Assembly: GCF_038502225.1 (NCBI RefSeq)
Contig: NC_091307.1
Coordinates: 20,779,173 to 20,843,172, forward strand
DNA length: 64,000 nt
Direction of reading: 5' to 3'
Source: Cherax quadricarinatus
Taxonomy: Eukaryota; Arthropoda; Malacostraca; Decapoda; Parastacidae
Part shown: piece after piece, positions 38,150 to 49,282 of the stretch
Layout: each line of letters opens with the position of its first letter
Position numbering within the stretch: position 1 is the first letter of the stretch
Position numbers and translations under genes: made by a program
Notes under the pieces: model-generated
The model's database searches: none
What the model saw: the letters and a program-made list of their open reading frames with translations, nothing else
Told to the model about the DNA's origin: nothing

Positions 38150-39372
38150 TGTACTCACCTAATTGTACTCGCCTAATTGTGGTTGCAGGGGTCGATACTC
38201 GGCTCCTGGCCCCGCGTCTTCACTAGTTGCTACTAGGTCCTCTCTCTCCCTGCTCCATGAGCTTTATCATACCTCGTCTTAAAACTATGTATGGCTCCTG
38301 CCTCCACTACATCACTTGCCAGACTGTTTCACTTCCTGACAACTCTATGACTTAAGAAATATATCCTAACATCTGTGTCTTCAACTTCCAATTGTGACCC
38401 CTTGTCTCTGTGTTCCATCTCTGGAACATCAAGTCTCTGTCCACCTTGTCTATTCCTCGCAGTATTTTGTATGTCGTTATCATGTCTCCCCTAACCCTCC
38501 TGTCCTCCAGTGTCGTCAGGCCGATTTCCCTTAACCTTTCATCGTAGGACATTCCCCTTAGCTCTGGAACTAGCCTTGTTGCAAACCTTTGCACTTTCTC
38601 TAATTTCTCGACGAGGTGTGGGTTCCAAACTGGTGCTGCATACTCTAATATGAGCCTGACGTACACAGTGTGAAGAGTTTTGAATGATTCCTTACTGAGG
38701 TATTGGAACGCTATTCTCAGGTTTGCCAGGCGCCCATATGCTGCAGCAGTTATCTGGTTGATGTGTGCTTCTGGCGACGTGCTCGGTATTATACTCGCCC
38801 CAAGATCTTTCTCCTTGAGTGAGGCTTACCGTCTTTGGCCGCCTAGCCTATACTCTGTCTGCGGTCTTCTTTGCCCTTCCCCAATCTTCAAAACTTTGCA
38901 TTTGGCGGGATTAAATTCGAGGAGCCAGTTGCTGGACCACGCGTCCAGTCTGTTCAGGTCTCTTTGTAGTCCTGCCTGATCCTCATTTGATTTAATTCTC
39001 CTCATTAACTTCACATCATCTGCAAACAGGGACACTTCTGAGTCTATCCTTTCAATCATGTCATTCACATATAACAAAAACAGCACTGGTCCTAGGACTG
39101 ACCCCTGTGGAACTCCGCTCGTCACAGGCGCCCACTGTGATACCTCGTCACGTACCATGACTCGTTGCCTCCCTGTCAAGTATTCTCTGATCCATTGCAG
39201 TGCCCTTCCTGTTATACACGCCTGATCCTCCAGCTTCTGCACTAATCTCTTGTGAGGAACTGTGTCGAAGGCCTTCTTGCAGTCCAAGAAAATGCAATCA
39301 ATCCATCCCTCTCTCTCGTGTCTTCTGTTACCTTGTCATAAAACGCCAATAGGTTTCTGACACAGGATTTGC
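38150..39372 (-). pseudogene. 5'-truncated CR1-like LINE (copy c)
   Basis: Minus strand from about 39372: the RT enters before motif A (FLDCKKAFDTV, about 39255-39285), then VTSGVPQGSVLGPVLF (about 39090-39140), FADDVKLM (about 39015-39035), WLLEFNPAKCKVLKIG, the thumb and the QRFATRLVPELRGMSYDERL block (about 38520-38600). Frameshifts near 38670-38830 and before 38350 divide the frame. The 3' end shows ctgcaaccacaattaggcga with two aattagg(t/c)gagtac units and a short (CA)n. The 5' end joins the (GT)n tail of copy d, so two copies lie head to tail. Confidence 0.85.
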
Positions 39373-39408
39373 CTTCCATGTATGTGTGTGTATGTGTGTG
39401 TGTGTGTG
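39373..39408. repeat. (TG)n between two CR1-like copies
   Basis: tatgtgtgtgtgtatgtgtg-type tract linking the 5' truncation point of copy c to the 3' end of copy d. Confidence 0.9.
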
Positions 39409-41948
39409 TACTCACTCACCTAGTTGTACTCACCTAGTTGAGGTTGCAGGGGTCGAGTCCAAGCTCCTGGCCTCGCCTCTTCATTGGTCGCCACTAGGTC
39501 ACTCTCCCTGAACCATGAGCTTTCGAGACTCAGCTCCTGGCCCCGCCTCTTCACTGGTTGCCACTAGGTCACTCTCCCTGAGCCATGAGCTTTATCGTAC
39601 CTCTGCTTAAAGCTATGTATGGATCCTGCCTCCACTACATCGCTTCCCATACTATTCCACTTCCTGACTACTCTGTGGCTGAAGAAATACTTCCTAACAT
39701 CCCTGTGATTCATCTGTGTCTTCAGCTTCCAACTCTGTCCCCTTGTTGCTGTGTCCAGTCTCTGGAACAACCTGTCTTTGTCCACCTTGTCAATTCCTCT
39801 CAGTATTTTGTATGTCGTTATCATGTCCCCCCTATCTCTCCTGTCCTCCAGTGTCGTCAGGTTGATTTCCCTTAACCTCTCCTCGTAGGACATACCTCTT
39901 AGCTCTGGGACTAGTCTTGTGGCAAACCTTTGCACTTTCTCTAGTTTCTTTACATGCTTGGCTAGGTGTGGGTTCCAAACTGGTGCCGCATACTCCAATA
40001 TGGGCCTAACGTACACGGTGTACAGGGTCCTGAACGACTCCTTGTTAAGATGTCGGAATGCTGTTCTGAGATTTGCCAGGCGCCCATATACTGCAGCAGT
40101 TATTTGGTTGATGTGCGCTTCAGGAGATGTGCCTGGTGTTATACTCACCCCAAGATCTTTTTCCTTGAGTGAGGTTTGTAGTCTCTGGGTCCCTAGACTG
40201 TACTCCGTCTGCGGTCTTCTTTGCCCTTCCCCAACCTTTATGACTTTGCACTTGGTGGGATTGAACTCCAGGAGCCAATTGCTGGACCAGGTCTGCAGCC
40301 TGTCCAGATCCCTTTTTAGTTCTGCCTGGTCTTCGATCGAATGAATTCTTCTCATCAACTTCACGTCATCTGCAAACAGGGACACCTCAGAGTTTATTCC
40401 TTCTGTCATATCGTTCACAAATACGAGGAACAGCACTGGTCCTAGGACTGACCCCTGTGGGACCCCGCTGGTCACAGGTGCCCACTCTGACACCTCGCCA
40501 CGTACCATTACTCGCTGCTGTCTTCCTGACAAATATTCCCTGATCCATTGTAGTGCCTTCCCTGTTATCCCTGCTTGGTCCTCCAGTTTTTGCACTAATC
40601 ACTTGTGTGGTACTGTGTCAAACGCCTTCTTGCAGTCCAAGAAAATGCAATCCACCCACCCCTCTCTCTCTTGTCTTATTGCTGTCACCTTGTCATAGAA
40701 CTCCAGTAGGTTTGTGACAAAGGATTTCCCATCCCTGAAACCATGTTGGCTGCTGTTGATGAGATCATTCCTTTCTAGGTGCTCCACCACTCTTCTCCTG
40801 ACAATCTTCTCCATGACTTTGCATACTATACATGTCAGTGACACTGGTCTGTAGTTTAGTGCTTCATGTCTGTCTCCGTTTTTAAAGATTGGGACTACAT
40901 TTGCTGTCTTCCATGCCTCAGGCAATCTCCCCGTTTCGATAGATGTATTGAATATTGTTGTTAGGGGTACACATAGCGCCTCTGCTCCCTCTCTCAGGAC
41001 CCATGGAGAGATGTTATCTGGCCCCATTGCTTTTGAGGTATCTAGCTCACTCAGAAGCCTCTTCACTTCTTCCTCGGTTGTGTGTACCGTGTCCAGCACC
41101 TGGTGATGTGCCTCACCTCTCCATCCCTCTGGAGCCCCTTCTGTCTCCTCTGTGAACACTTCTTTGAATCTCTTGTTGAGTTCCTCACACACTTCACGGT
41201 CATTTCTTGTTGTCTCTCCTCCTTCCTTCCTTAGCCTGATTACCTGGTCCTTGACTGTTGTTTTCCTCCTGATGTGGCTGTATAACAGTTTCGGGTCAGA
41301 TTTGGTTTTCGCTGCTATGTCGTTTTCATACTGTCGTTGGGCTTCCCTTCTTATCTGTGCATATTCGTTTCTGGCTCTACGACTGCTCTCCTTATTCTCC
41401 TGGGTCCTTTGCCTTCTATATTTCTTCCATTCCCTAGCACACTTGGTTTTTGCCTCCTTGCACCTTTGGGTGAACCATGGGCTCATCCTGGCTTTTTCAT
41501 TATTCCTGTTTCCCTTGGGTACAAACCTCTCCTCAGCCTCCTTGCACATTATTGCTACATATTCTATCATCTCATTAACATGCTTCCCTGCCAGTTCTCT
41601 GTCCCACTGAACCTCGTTCAGGAAGTTCCTCATTCCAGTGTAGTCCCCTTTCCTGTAGTTTGGTTTCATTTGTCCTGGCCTTTCTGCTTCCCCCTCCACT
41701 TGTAGCTCTACTGTGTATTCGAAGCTCAAAACCACATGATCGCTGGCCCCAAGGGGTCTTTCATATGTGATGTCCTCAATATCTGCACTGCTCAAGGTGA
41801 ATACTAAGTCCAGTCTTGCTGGTTCATCCTCTCCTCTCTCTCTTGTAGTGTCCCTTACATGTTGGTACATGAAGTTTTCCAGTACCACCTCCATCATCTT
41901 AGCCCTCCATGTATCTTGGCCCCCATGTGGCTCCAAGTTCTCCCAGTC
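39403..41948 (-). pseudogene. CR1-like LINE (copy d), endonuclease C-terminus plus RT with one stop
   Basis: The minus-strand frame is open from about 41948 to 39564 (about 795 codons) apart from one TGA at 40599-40601, inside PHK-LVQKLEDQ; the sister copy c has a sense codon there. Order: DWENLEPHGGQDTW and ASDHVVLSF (endonuclease C-terminal third, SDH at 41736-41744), a basic linker with RRARNEYAQIRREAQR, AMGPDNISPWVL, NYRPVSLTCIVCKVME, GFRDGKSFVTNLL, motif A FLDCKKAFDTV (about 40613-40650), GVPQGSVLGPVLF, motif C FADDVKLM (about 40360-40380), GVSITPGTSPEAHINQITAA and the C-terminal [17 protein letters not shown] block. The motifs fit the CR1/L2 group. Upstream truncation is within the endonuclease, at a CA/CG tract. 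It once had most of the machinery but cannot now nick DNA. Confidence 0.88.
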
Positions 41949-41976
41949 GTGTGTGTGCGCGTGTGCGCGCGCGCTT
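41949..41976. repeat. (GT)n/(GC)n tract at a CR1 5' junction
   Basis: gtgtgtgtgcgcgtgtgcgc directly at the truncated end of copy d. Confidence 0.9.
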
Positions 41977-42099
41977 TTCAAACTCAAGAGGAAATTTAAA
42001 TGGAAATGCATGTAAGATACGTAATGTTCAAGAGACAAAAGAAGGAGAATCATATTTTTCAGAATTCCGGTGAATTATAATAACAATACACGTGCGAAC

Positions 42100-42136
42100 A
42101 CGCAATCTCTCTCTCTCACACACACATACACACACA

Positions 42137-42167
<31 letters not shown>

Positions 42168-42168
42168 A
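42100..42168. repeat. (CT)n/(CA)n tract
   Basis: tctctctctc followed by imperfect acacacacac and a short atata. Confidence 0.9.
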
Positions 42169-42470
42169 GGTTTTTTCCCTGACGGCACTATGGCCCAGAG
42201 AGTATTGTCTGCCATGGCGCCGAGCATCGAACTTCAGCTTAAACTGTTTCCATCGAGTTAGTTAGGGGATACATAGTCGTCCTTGTCACTCTAAACAAGG
42301 TATTATTGCCCCTAGAATAAGCCTTATTGGGCAAGGTGTTAGCTTTGTGCATTGCGTCGAGACATCTGTGTCAAGAAGGAATCATTGTAACTAAGACGAA
42401 TGGATCATTGGAGGGAGAGGTTAGTGTGGGAACGGCAGAGCGCTGGTGTTGTGGTGGTTGGTTGATGTTG
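42169..42470. other. Intergenic DNA, nothing recognised
   Basis: No supported feature. Confidence 0.5.
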
Positions 42471-43685
42471 TAGGGGGGGTGGAGGTAGTAGGGGGTGGAG
42501 GTAGTAGGGGGTGGAGGTAGTAGGGGGGTGGAGGTAGTAGGGGGGTGGAGGTAGTCGGGGGTTGAAGGAAGTAGGGGTTGGAGGTAGTAGGAGGTGGAGG
42601 TAGTAGAGAGAGTGGATGTAGTAGAGGGAGTGGATGTAGTAGAGGGAGTGGATGTAGTAGAGGGGGTGGATGTAGTAGAGGGGGTGGATGTAGTAGAGGG
42701 AGTGGATGTAGTAGAGGGGTGGATGTAGTAGAGGGGGTGGATGTAGTAGAGGGAGTGGATGTAGTAGAGGGAGTGGATGTAGTAGAGGGAGTGGATGTAG
42801 TAGAGGGAGTGGATGTAGTAGGGGAGTGGATATAGTAGGGGGAGTAGATGTAGTAGGGGAATGGATGTAGTAGGGGAAGTGGATGTAGTAGGGGGAGTGG
42901 ATGTAGCAGGTGGAGTGGATGTAGTAGGGAGAGTGGATGTAGTAGAGGGAGTGGATGTAATAGGGGGAGTGGATATAGTAGGGGAGTGGATATAGTAGGG
43001 GAGTGGATATAGTAGGGAGTGGATATAGTAGGGGAGTGGATACAGCAGGGGAGTGGATGTAGTAGGGGAATGGATGTAGTAGGGGAAGTGGATGTAGTAG
43101 GGGGAGTGGATGTAGTAGGGGGAGTGGATGTAGTTAGGGGAGTGGATGTAGTTAGGGGAGTGGATGTAGTAGGGGAGTGGATGTATTAGGGGAGTGGATG
43201 TAGTAGGGGAGTGGATGTAGTAGGGGAGTGGATGTAGTAGGGGGAGTGGATGTAGCAGGGGGAGTGGATGTAGTAGGGGGAGTGGATGTAGAGTGGATGT
43301 AATAGGGGGAGTGGATCTATTTGGGGGAGTGGATGTAGTAGGGGGAGTGGATGTAGTAGGGGGAGTGGATGTAGTAGTAGGAGTGGATGTAGTAGGGGGA
43401 GTGGATGTAGTAGGGGAGTGGATTTATTAGGGGAGTGGATGTAGCAGGGGGAGTGGATGTAGTAGGGGGAGTGGATGTAGTATGGGAGTGGATGTAGTAG
43501 TAGGAGTGGATGTAGTAGGGGGAGTGGATGTAATAGGTGGAGTGGATGTAATAGGGGGAGTGGATGTAATAAGGGGAGTGGATGTAATAGGGGGAGTGGA
43601 TGTAATAAGGGGAGTGGATGTAATAGGGGAGTGGATGTAATAGGGGAGTGGATGCAGTAGGGGAGTGGATGCAGTAGGGGAGCGA
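42471..43685. repeat. 18-bp minisatellite, about 65-70 copies
   Basis: gtggatgtagtaggggga units with length variants of 16-18 bp (ggggag, agaggg, tagtag, aataggg). The first part uses gtggaggtagtagg. Length drift breaks any long codon phase except in short stretches. Confidence 0.95.
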
Positions 43686-43714
43686 GTGTGTGGGGAATTT
43701 GTAAGAGGATTTTT

Positions 43715-43862
43715 TCATGGGTGAGCGCTAGACCCGGGGGATTATACAGTGCCTGTGGGGGGATGAAAGACATTCAGACTTAATATAGGGAATTGGAGCA
43801 CAGATCCAATTCCCTAGATCAAGAGCCCCTCACCAGCATCAAGGAACCTCCCTTGAGGGGAT
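43715..43862 (+). repeat. Decapod-type 'gcgctaaacccgg' repeat, second good copy
   Basis: gtgagcgctagacccggggg, agatcaagagcccctcacca and cctcccttgagggg follow the copy at 273-435 in order. Confidence 0.6.
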
Positions 43863-44142
43863 TTGTAAGATGTGTTGGTGAATGGGAGATGGTATATGTG
43901 AGTGGGTGAGGGAGGAGGAGGGTGTATGTAGGAGCGGGTAGGGAATGGGTGAAGGAGTGGAATAGGCGAGTGTCGAAATAAAATCGATGTGGAAGTGTGA
44001 GCTATGGATGAGTATGCTGGAGAACGGCTCAGGAACAATTGAATATTTATTTTGTGGCCGAAGAGCCAATTTATTTGGTACCCCATACTAAGACTATATG
44101 GATACACAAAAAAGCCAAGGAGCCAGACCCCAAGAGAATGTC

Positions 44143-44271
44143 CCGTGGCTTGGTTGGTAGCGCACTCCGCTCACATACTGTGTGGTTCGACCCTCAGCAC
44201 GGATAGCAACGTTGGACAGCTTTCCTTACACCTACTGCCTCTGTCCACCTACCAGTAAGTATGTGGGTGTT
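44143..44271 (+). mobile_element. tRNA-derived SINE, left half, interrupted
   Basis: The tRNA-like head has A-box-like tggcttggttggtagcgc and B-box-like tggttcgaccctc, followed by ttccttacacctactgcctc and agtaagtatgtgggtgtt. The body breaks at 44271 and resumes at 44703 (next entries). It belongs to the family at 26740-26997. Confidence 0.65.
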
Positions 44272-44702
44272 GAAAATTAGACATGTGCAACATCTGGGTA
44301 TCTTTAGTGCAGACGTTTCGCCATCCAACGCGACTCACGATATCGTAATGACACGATTGCAAACAAACCATACCACGGGCGGGATTTGAACCCGTCCAAC
44401 ATCTAGTTGGACGAATCTTATTGAAGCCAGCTGGCCCAGTGGCTAACGCGACGGTCTGGAGTTTTGAGAGAGACTGACCGCGGGTTCAAATCCCGCCCGT
44501 GGTATGGTTTCGCCATCCAGTGGCTTTATCAATACAAACTCAAGGGCATGATTGGAAGACAGAAGAACTATATACAACAGATGAGATAATCAGTCCCTCG
44601 GCCTTGGAGGATGGCGGAACGTCCACAATAAAGATACCCAGATGTTGCACATGTGTTTAATTTTCATTTTGTCGGTATTATATACCATTCCTGTACACCT
44701 TC
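44272..44702. mobile_element. FB1 foldback element inserted in the SINE
   Basis: The left arm gacatgtgcaacatctgggt (from about 44279) and atcttta are inverted in the right arm (aagatacccagatgttgcac, about 44629-44650, then atgtgtttaatttt). The SINE body stops at gtgtt (44267-44271) and resumes with gtgtt (44703-44707), a 5-bp duplication at least. The element ends in ttgtcggtattatatacc as other FB1 copies do. It is itself interrupted by a second SINE-like piece. Confidence 0.7.
44328..44506 (-). mobile_element. Palindromic tRNA-like SINE inserted in FB1, 13-bp duplication
   Basis: The piece is bounded by GTTTCGCCATCCA at 44315-44327 and at 44507-44519, an exact 13-bp target-site duplication. 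Internally, accatacccacggg-type sequence at 44365-44394 is the inverse of gggttcaaatcccgcccgtg at 44482-44501 onward. On the plus strand tggcccagtggctaacgc is A-box-like and gggttcaaatccc is a canonical B box. It is not a working tRNA, since no acceptor stem can be formed with the ends. Confidence 0.72.
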
Positions 44703-44790
44703 GTGTTAGTCGACTGTTGTGGGTCACATCCTGGGGGATTAGTATACCATAGACAGGGATGGGATTTGAAATAAGCTGAGGTATGGTAAC
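44703..44790 (+). mobile_element. tRNA-derived SINE, right half
   Basis: gtgttagtcgactgttgtgg and gtcacatcctgggggattag continue the SINE body interrupted at 44271. Confidence 0.65.
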
Positions 44791-46084
44791 AGCTTAGCCT
44801 GTAAAACTGATGCGTAAAAATAGGGTGTTGACGATATTCATTTTGGCCAGATCAATGTTTATATACGAGATTCAGAGTAGAAGATGGGAGGGAATAAGTG
44901 AAACTGTTAAATTATTGAAGGCGTGTAGGTGGGTGTATGGAGGAATGGCTGATATATGCAGCAAGTGAAACAAGGATGAGTCCACGAAATTTATAGGTGT
45001 TACCTATCCTGTGCCAGAAGGTACACTGCAGTGCTTCTCTGTTTTTATTTCCCTATGGTACCTGCCGAAAAGGACCGCAGTTGGAGGACGAAATGTGCAG
45101 TTGAAACTGCGTGTTTGCCTTTATGAATTTATGCAAACATTATAAATTATTAAGACAAACCTCAATACAATTATATAATCAAAATTTTTTTTTTTATTTT
45201 ACATTAACTATGGATGATTAAATCATTTAACAAAAACTAGAGCTCTTGGCAGTTTAACAAAGGCAGTCATTTTCGTTGATGTTAAATTATATTTATAAAA
45301 CTTTTTTAATACTGAATTAAAATAATTGCTACAAAAGTAATTTCCAGCGATGTAATCTAATTAAACGGATATTTTATAGCCTAGCGCTCCGCAAAGCCTT
45401 TCCCCTCACACACACACACACACTTAGGTAAGACTCGTCAGGAAACAGGACAAGTATTTTCTGACGAAGGTGTTAGTCCTATGATGACCCACATCTGGAG
45501 CCTCTGGTGATCTGACCGAGACCTTCCACTGGCTTACCGGTCCACCCCTTAAAAATTATGGTTTTGATTATTCACACACTTGTTTCTTTCTGCTGGGGAA
45601 GAGGACGATGTACAGCGATACACAGATGCAGTAAGGACTCCAAGAGTCTCATACTACGAAGGGGAAACAGGCTTAATAAATAGCGAGTTAGAAAATCCAC
45701 TGCTGATAAAAGACTGTCTTCTTCAGAATCCATAAAGATACAAAGATACAATTTGAATCCCAAGTAAGTGGCATCCAACTCCCAAGAAATCAAGTCCTCC
45801 CTCGCCAAAATGAAGAATCGGTTTCTAAAGAATGGAAATCAGACCTTCCAGGAGGTGGATCGAGTCCTTGAGATGTGATGAAGATTATGGAGCCAGCATC
45901 CTCGGAGACCACAGCCAATATCTTCTCAAATTAGTTTTGAGGAAGCGGATATTTGGAGATGACTTAGAAATACTAGAGCCCTGCGCGCTATGACGGGATG
46001 AGAGGGGAAGATGAGTGGGAAGAAAGGGAGGGTGGGTCAGTGAGGAAAGAAGGTGCTGGTCTCAGTGAGGAAAGTGTAATAATG
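44791..46084. other. Intergenic DNA, nothing recognised
   Basis: Contains a poly(T) run near 45189 and a short CA run at 45407; no gene. Confidence 0.5.
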
Positions 46085-46262
46085 TTGGTAGAATTACCGA
46101 CAATATATTAGGTAAAAGGACACAAGTACAACTAATGCGACATTTTATTGTAACAACGTTACGCTCTTCAGGAGCTCTGTCAATCCGTTACGCTCTCCTG
46201 GAGAGCGAAACGTTACACAGTAAAATGCCACACTAGTTGCACTTGTGTCCTTTTACATAATG
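46085..46262. mobile_element. Foldback family FB2, good copy
   Basis: aaaaggacacaagtacaact and aatgcgacattttattgt on the left are the inverse of acagtaaaatgccacactag and ttgcacttgtgtccttttac on the right. The loop has two further inverted ctctcctggagagcg / cgttacgctcttcaggag segments. It is about 180 bp and non-coding. Confidence 0.75.
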
Positions 46263-47054
46263 AGGGATGTGATTGCTGGTGGATTGGTGGGGTAGTTAGG
46301 AAAGTGACCACTGGTGGGCGAGTGTGAGGGGGGGGGGGAAGCAAAGTGGACCGTCTGACAGAAGGATGGGTGAGTGGGATATTTTTGAAGAATAGGCGAG
46401 GAATAATCGTGTCTGTTCTTTCCTCCTCACGAGAATACAACATACATTTCCCTTGAATCGTCACCCTGATCCCTGAGGCGCTGGGAGAGTAAATTAGCAG
46501 CCACTGATGAACTTGAAACATTATTCCCCGAGAAATGTGGCATGTTTTCCAACAAGGGAAAGGTCACTGAACCTATTCGTTCAAAATGTTAAAATTATAT
46601 TGCTTCCCTATGATCAGCAGCACCACCACCACTTTGTCGACATCTCGCTAAATGAGATGTAGGTCAGTAGTTGTGTATGTGTAGACAGAATAGTAAAATT
46701 AGCTGCTCCAGTTCTGCTGTGGAGGAGGATAAGAAGATTGACCAGAAGATCCCAAAAGCCGAATGTATTCCTGATTCATTCAGTCTTATTAAGTGTTTCT
46801 TGCACACACTAAACTACCCACAGAAAGGATAATAGAATCCGGCCTACCAACCTCACCAGCAGATATTACGATGCTCGTAAAAGATAAATCGTTTGCAAGT
46901 GAATAAAATAAAGGTAAGAGAGGGGAGACCTAGATTACAAACCAATAAATGGATGATTGAGGAAAGGAAGGGAAAGGGGAAACAAAATAAGGCGAGTAAG
47001 CAAAGAGGAATAAGAGGGAGAGTAAAGCAGGAAGTGTTCAGTCATGGAAAGACG
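46263..47054. other. Intergenic DNA, nothing recognised
   Basis: No supported feature; one G run near 46328. Confidence 0.5.
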
Positions 47055-47055
47055 G

Positions 47056-47060
47056 GGGGA

Positions 47061-47106
<46 letters not shown>
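47056..47106. repeat. (GA)n microsatellite
   Basis: About 24 GA units. Confidence 0.95.
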
Positions 47107-47110
<4 letters not shown>

Positions 47111-47328
47111 AAGACAAGACTCACAATCATGCATATAGGAGAGGTTGTCATCCTATGACTCTTCCCTCCTATTCCTTCTTGTCAATTAAACTCATTCCTA
47201 TCTATTACTACTCTAACCTTCCTCTAAGACTGTCATCCCCACATCAACCTCAAGTCTCCTGGTCGCAGTTCTCAAGATTGCCACATCATAAGAACTGGAA
47301 GCTATACGTGTGTAGTGCTCCAAGAGGT

Positions 47329-47330
<2 letters not shown>

Positions 47331-47376
<46 letters not shown>
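47331..47376. repeat. (CA)n at the 5' junction of CR1 copy e
   Basis: About 23 CA units ending directly at the truncated LINE. Confidence 0.95.
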
Positions 47377-47380
<4 letters not shown>

Positions 47381-47420
47381 GGAGAGGGGGACATGATAAC
47401 GACATACACACGCGCACACG

Positions 47421-47452
<32 letters not shown>

Positions 47453-47780
47453 CACAAGGTGACATACAAAATACTGAAAGGAATTGACAAGGTGGACAAA
47501 GACAGGATGTTCCAGAGATTGGACACAGTAACAAGGGGACACAGTAGGAAGTTGAAGACACAGATGAATCACAGGGATGTTAGGAAGTATTTCTTCAGCC
47601 ACAGAGTAGTCAGGAAGTGGAATAGTTTGGGAAGCGATGTAGTGGAGGCAGGATCCATACATAGCTTTAAGCAGAGGTATGATAAAGCTCACGGTTCAGG
47701 GAGAGTGGCCCAGTAGCGACCAGTGAAGAGGCGGGGCCAGGAGCTTGGACTCGACCCCTGCAACCTCAACTAGGTGAGTA
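47377..47780 (+). mobile_element. CR1-like LINE 3' end (copy e) with an internal (CA)n
   Basis: The copy begins at gagggagagggggacatgat (RGDMITTYK), is interrupted by a CA/CG tract at 47408-47456, then continues gacatacaaaatactgaaag through [20 protein letters not shown] and [20 protein letters not shown] to a C-terminal SGRVAQ. The non-coding end is gactcgacccctgcaacctc and aactaggtgagtac. It is 5' truncated and has lost the RT core. Confidence 0.85.
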
Positions 47781-47802
47781 CACACACACACACACACACA
47801 CC
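47781..47802. repeat. (CA)n between CR1 copies e and f
   Basis: About 10 CA units between gtgagta and the start of copy f. Confidence 0.95.
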
Positions 47803-48448
47803 ATAACACCGAGCCTGTCTCCGGAGGCACACAACCAGATAATTGCTGCAGCATATGGGCGCCTGGCAAACCTGAGAATAGCGTTCCGATACCTTAGTAA
47901 AGAATCGTTCAAGACTCTGTACACCGTGTACGTCAGGCCCATATTGGAGTGTGCAGCACCAGTTTGGAACCCACACCTGCTCAAGCACGTCAAGAAATTA
48001 GAGAAAGTGCAAAGGTTTGCAACAAGGTTAGTTCCAGAGCTCAGGGAAATGTCCTACGATGAAAGGTTGAGGGAAGTCGGACTGACGACACTGGAGGACA
48101 GGAGGGTCAGGGGAGACATGATAACGACATACAAAATACTGAGTGGAATAGATAAGGTGGACAGAGACGGGATGTTCCACAGAGGGAACACAGAAACAAG
48201 GGGTCACAACTGGAAGCTGAAGACTCAGACGAGTCACAGGGATGTTAGAAAGTATTTCTTCAGTCATAGAGTCATCAGTAAGTGGAATAGCCTAGCAAGT
48301 GATGTATTGGAGGCAGGAGCCATACATAGCTTTAAGACGAGGTATGACAACCATCAGGAAGCAGAGATAGGACCTAGTAGCGATCAGTGAAGAGGCTGGG
48401 CCAGGAGCTGAGTCTCGACCCCTGCAACAACAATTAGATGAGTACACA
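47803..48448 (+). pseudogene. 5'-truncated CR1-like LINE (copy f)
   Basis: The copy starts at the SPEAHINQI equivalent (a 3-bp deletion removes one residue near 47832). It runs [100 protein letters not shown] and FKTRYDNHQEAEIGP, then a stop near 48390. Only the region downstream of the RT catalytic core remains. The 3' end is tctcgacccctgcaacaaca, attagatgagtac and four CA units. It lies directly behind copy e in the same orientation. Confidence 0.85.
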
Positions 48449-48685
48449 CACGATGTATTGGAAGCTGGACATAGTAGCTGTCCCCAACAGGCACCCACCC
48501 ACTCGCTCTTCCACCCAAGAGGATAAACCTTGATCCTCGACGTATGACCCTAATCATGCTGACGGATGACTACCTCACGATACAGGCATCCTTGTGAGGT
48601 CATTCGCGGCCCAATCCATGACACGCTAGATTACACAAGGAGTCTTGGCTGTTACACAGACGGATTTACTTTCCTTTAATCACAT
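48449..48685. other. Intergenic DNA, nothing recognised
   Basis: No supported feature. Confidence 0.4.
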
Positions 48686-48865
48686 AGGCCGTCTACCACC
48701 AAGATCGGGTGACCCAGAAAAGGAAAAACATTCGCCATCATTCAATTAATAGCTGGTTTTTGCCAGAAATGCGCGAACATCACGATGCTCAGAACTGCAG
48801 CATTCCACCGATCCTTCAAAGCGCAGGTACTGTTCTTCCCACCTGACTCACACTTCAAGTCAAAT
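48686..48865 (-). mobile_element. RTE-like LINE 3' UTR fragment
   Basis: ggccgtctaccaccaagatc then ggtgacccagaaaagg and caaagcgcaggtactgttct match, in order, the 3' UTR of the minus-strand copy at 15696-15890. No coding part remains. Confidence 0.7.
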
Positions 48866-49282
48866 CCTAAAAGCCACCTCTGTCCACTCACCCCTTTATT
48901 TCAATTAAAAAAAAAACATTGCTGGTGTCCCTATCCTATTTTATACGATAGTTACATTGTGCAAACCCCCGTAATAAATATGATAGTTACATTATGTGAA
49001 CTCTCGCAGGGTGCTGCTGTCATATTTATGATAGTTACATTATAGAACACCTGCAATATTCTGCTATAATACCCAATTATGTATGATAGTTACATTGTGA
49101 GAACATAAGCTTGTTATGTTGCGGAGAATGACGGAGGATTACATTAGAAGCAACTTCTAAGACGGTACTACTGTCCAAACCGGTATTAGAGGAGTTAAAC
49201 TCAAGGTATAACTGAAGCAAATAATTTGGGTTATTTTAAAAGACTGAACAGATACTTGAATGAAAATGGTTGGGCATGAGTA
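48866..49282. other. Intergenic DNA with an irregular atgatagttacatt repeat
   Basis: The phrase atgatagttacatt(g/a)t occurs four times between about 48946 and 49100, at spacings of about 35-60 bp. Confidence 0.55.

Noticed and set aside
41152..41705. Plus-strand frames of 122-152 codons over the CR1-like copy
   Set aside because: They are antisense shadows of the minus-strand linker and RT region.
44420..44506. Functional tRNA gene
   Set aside because: A and B boxes are present, but no acceptor-stem pairing or normal anticodon arm could be formed, and the piece is bounded by a 13-bp duplication, so it is SINE-like.
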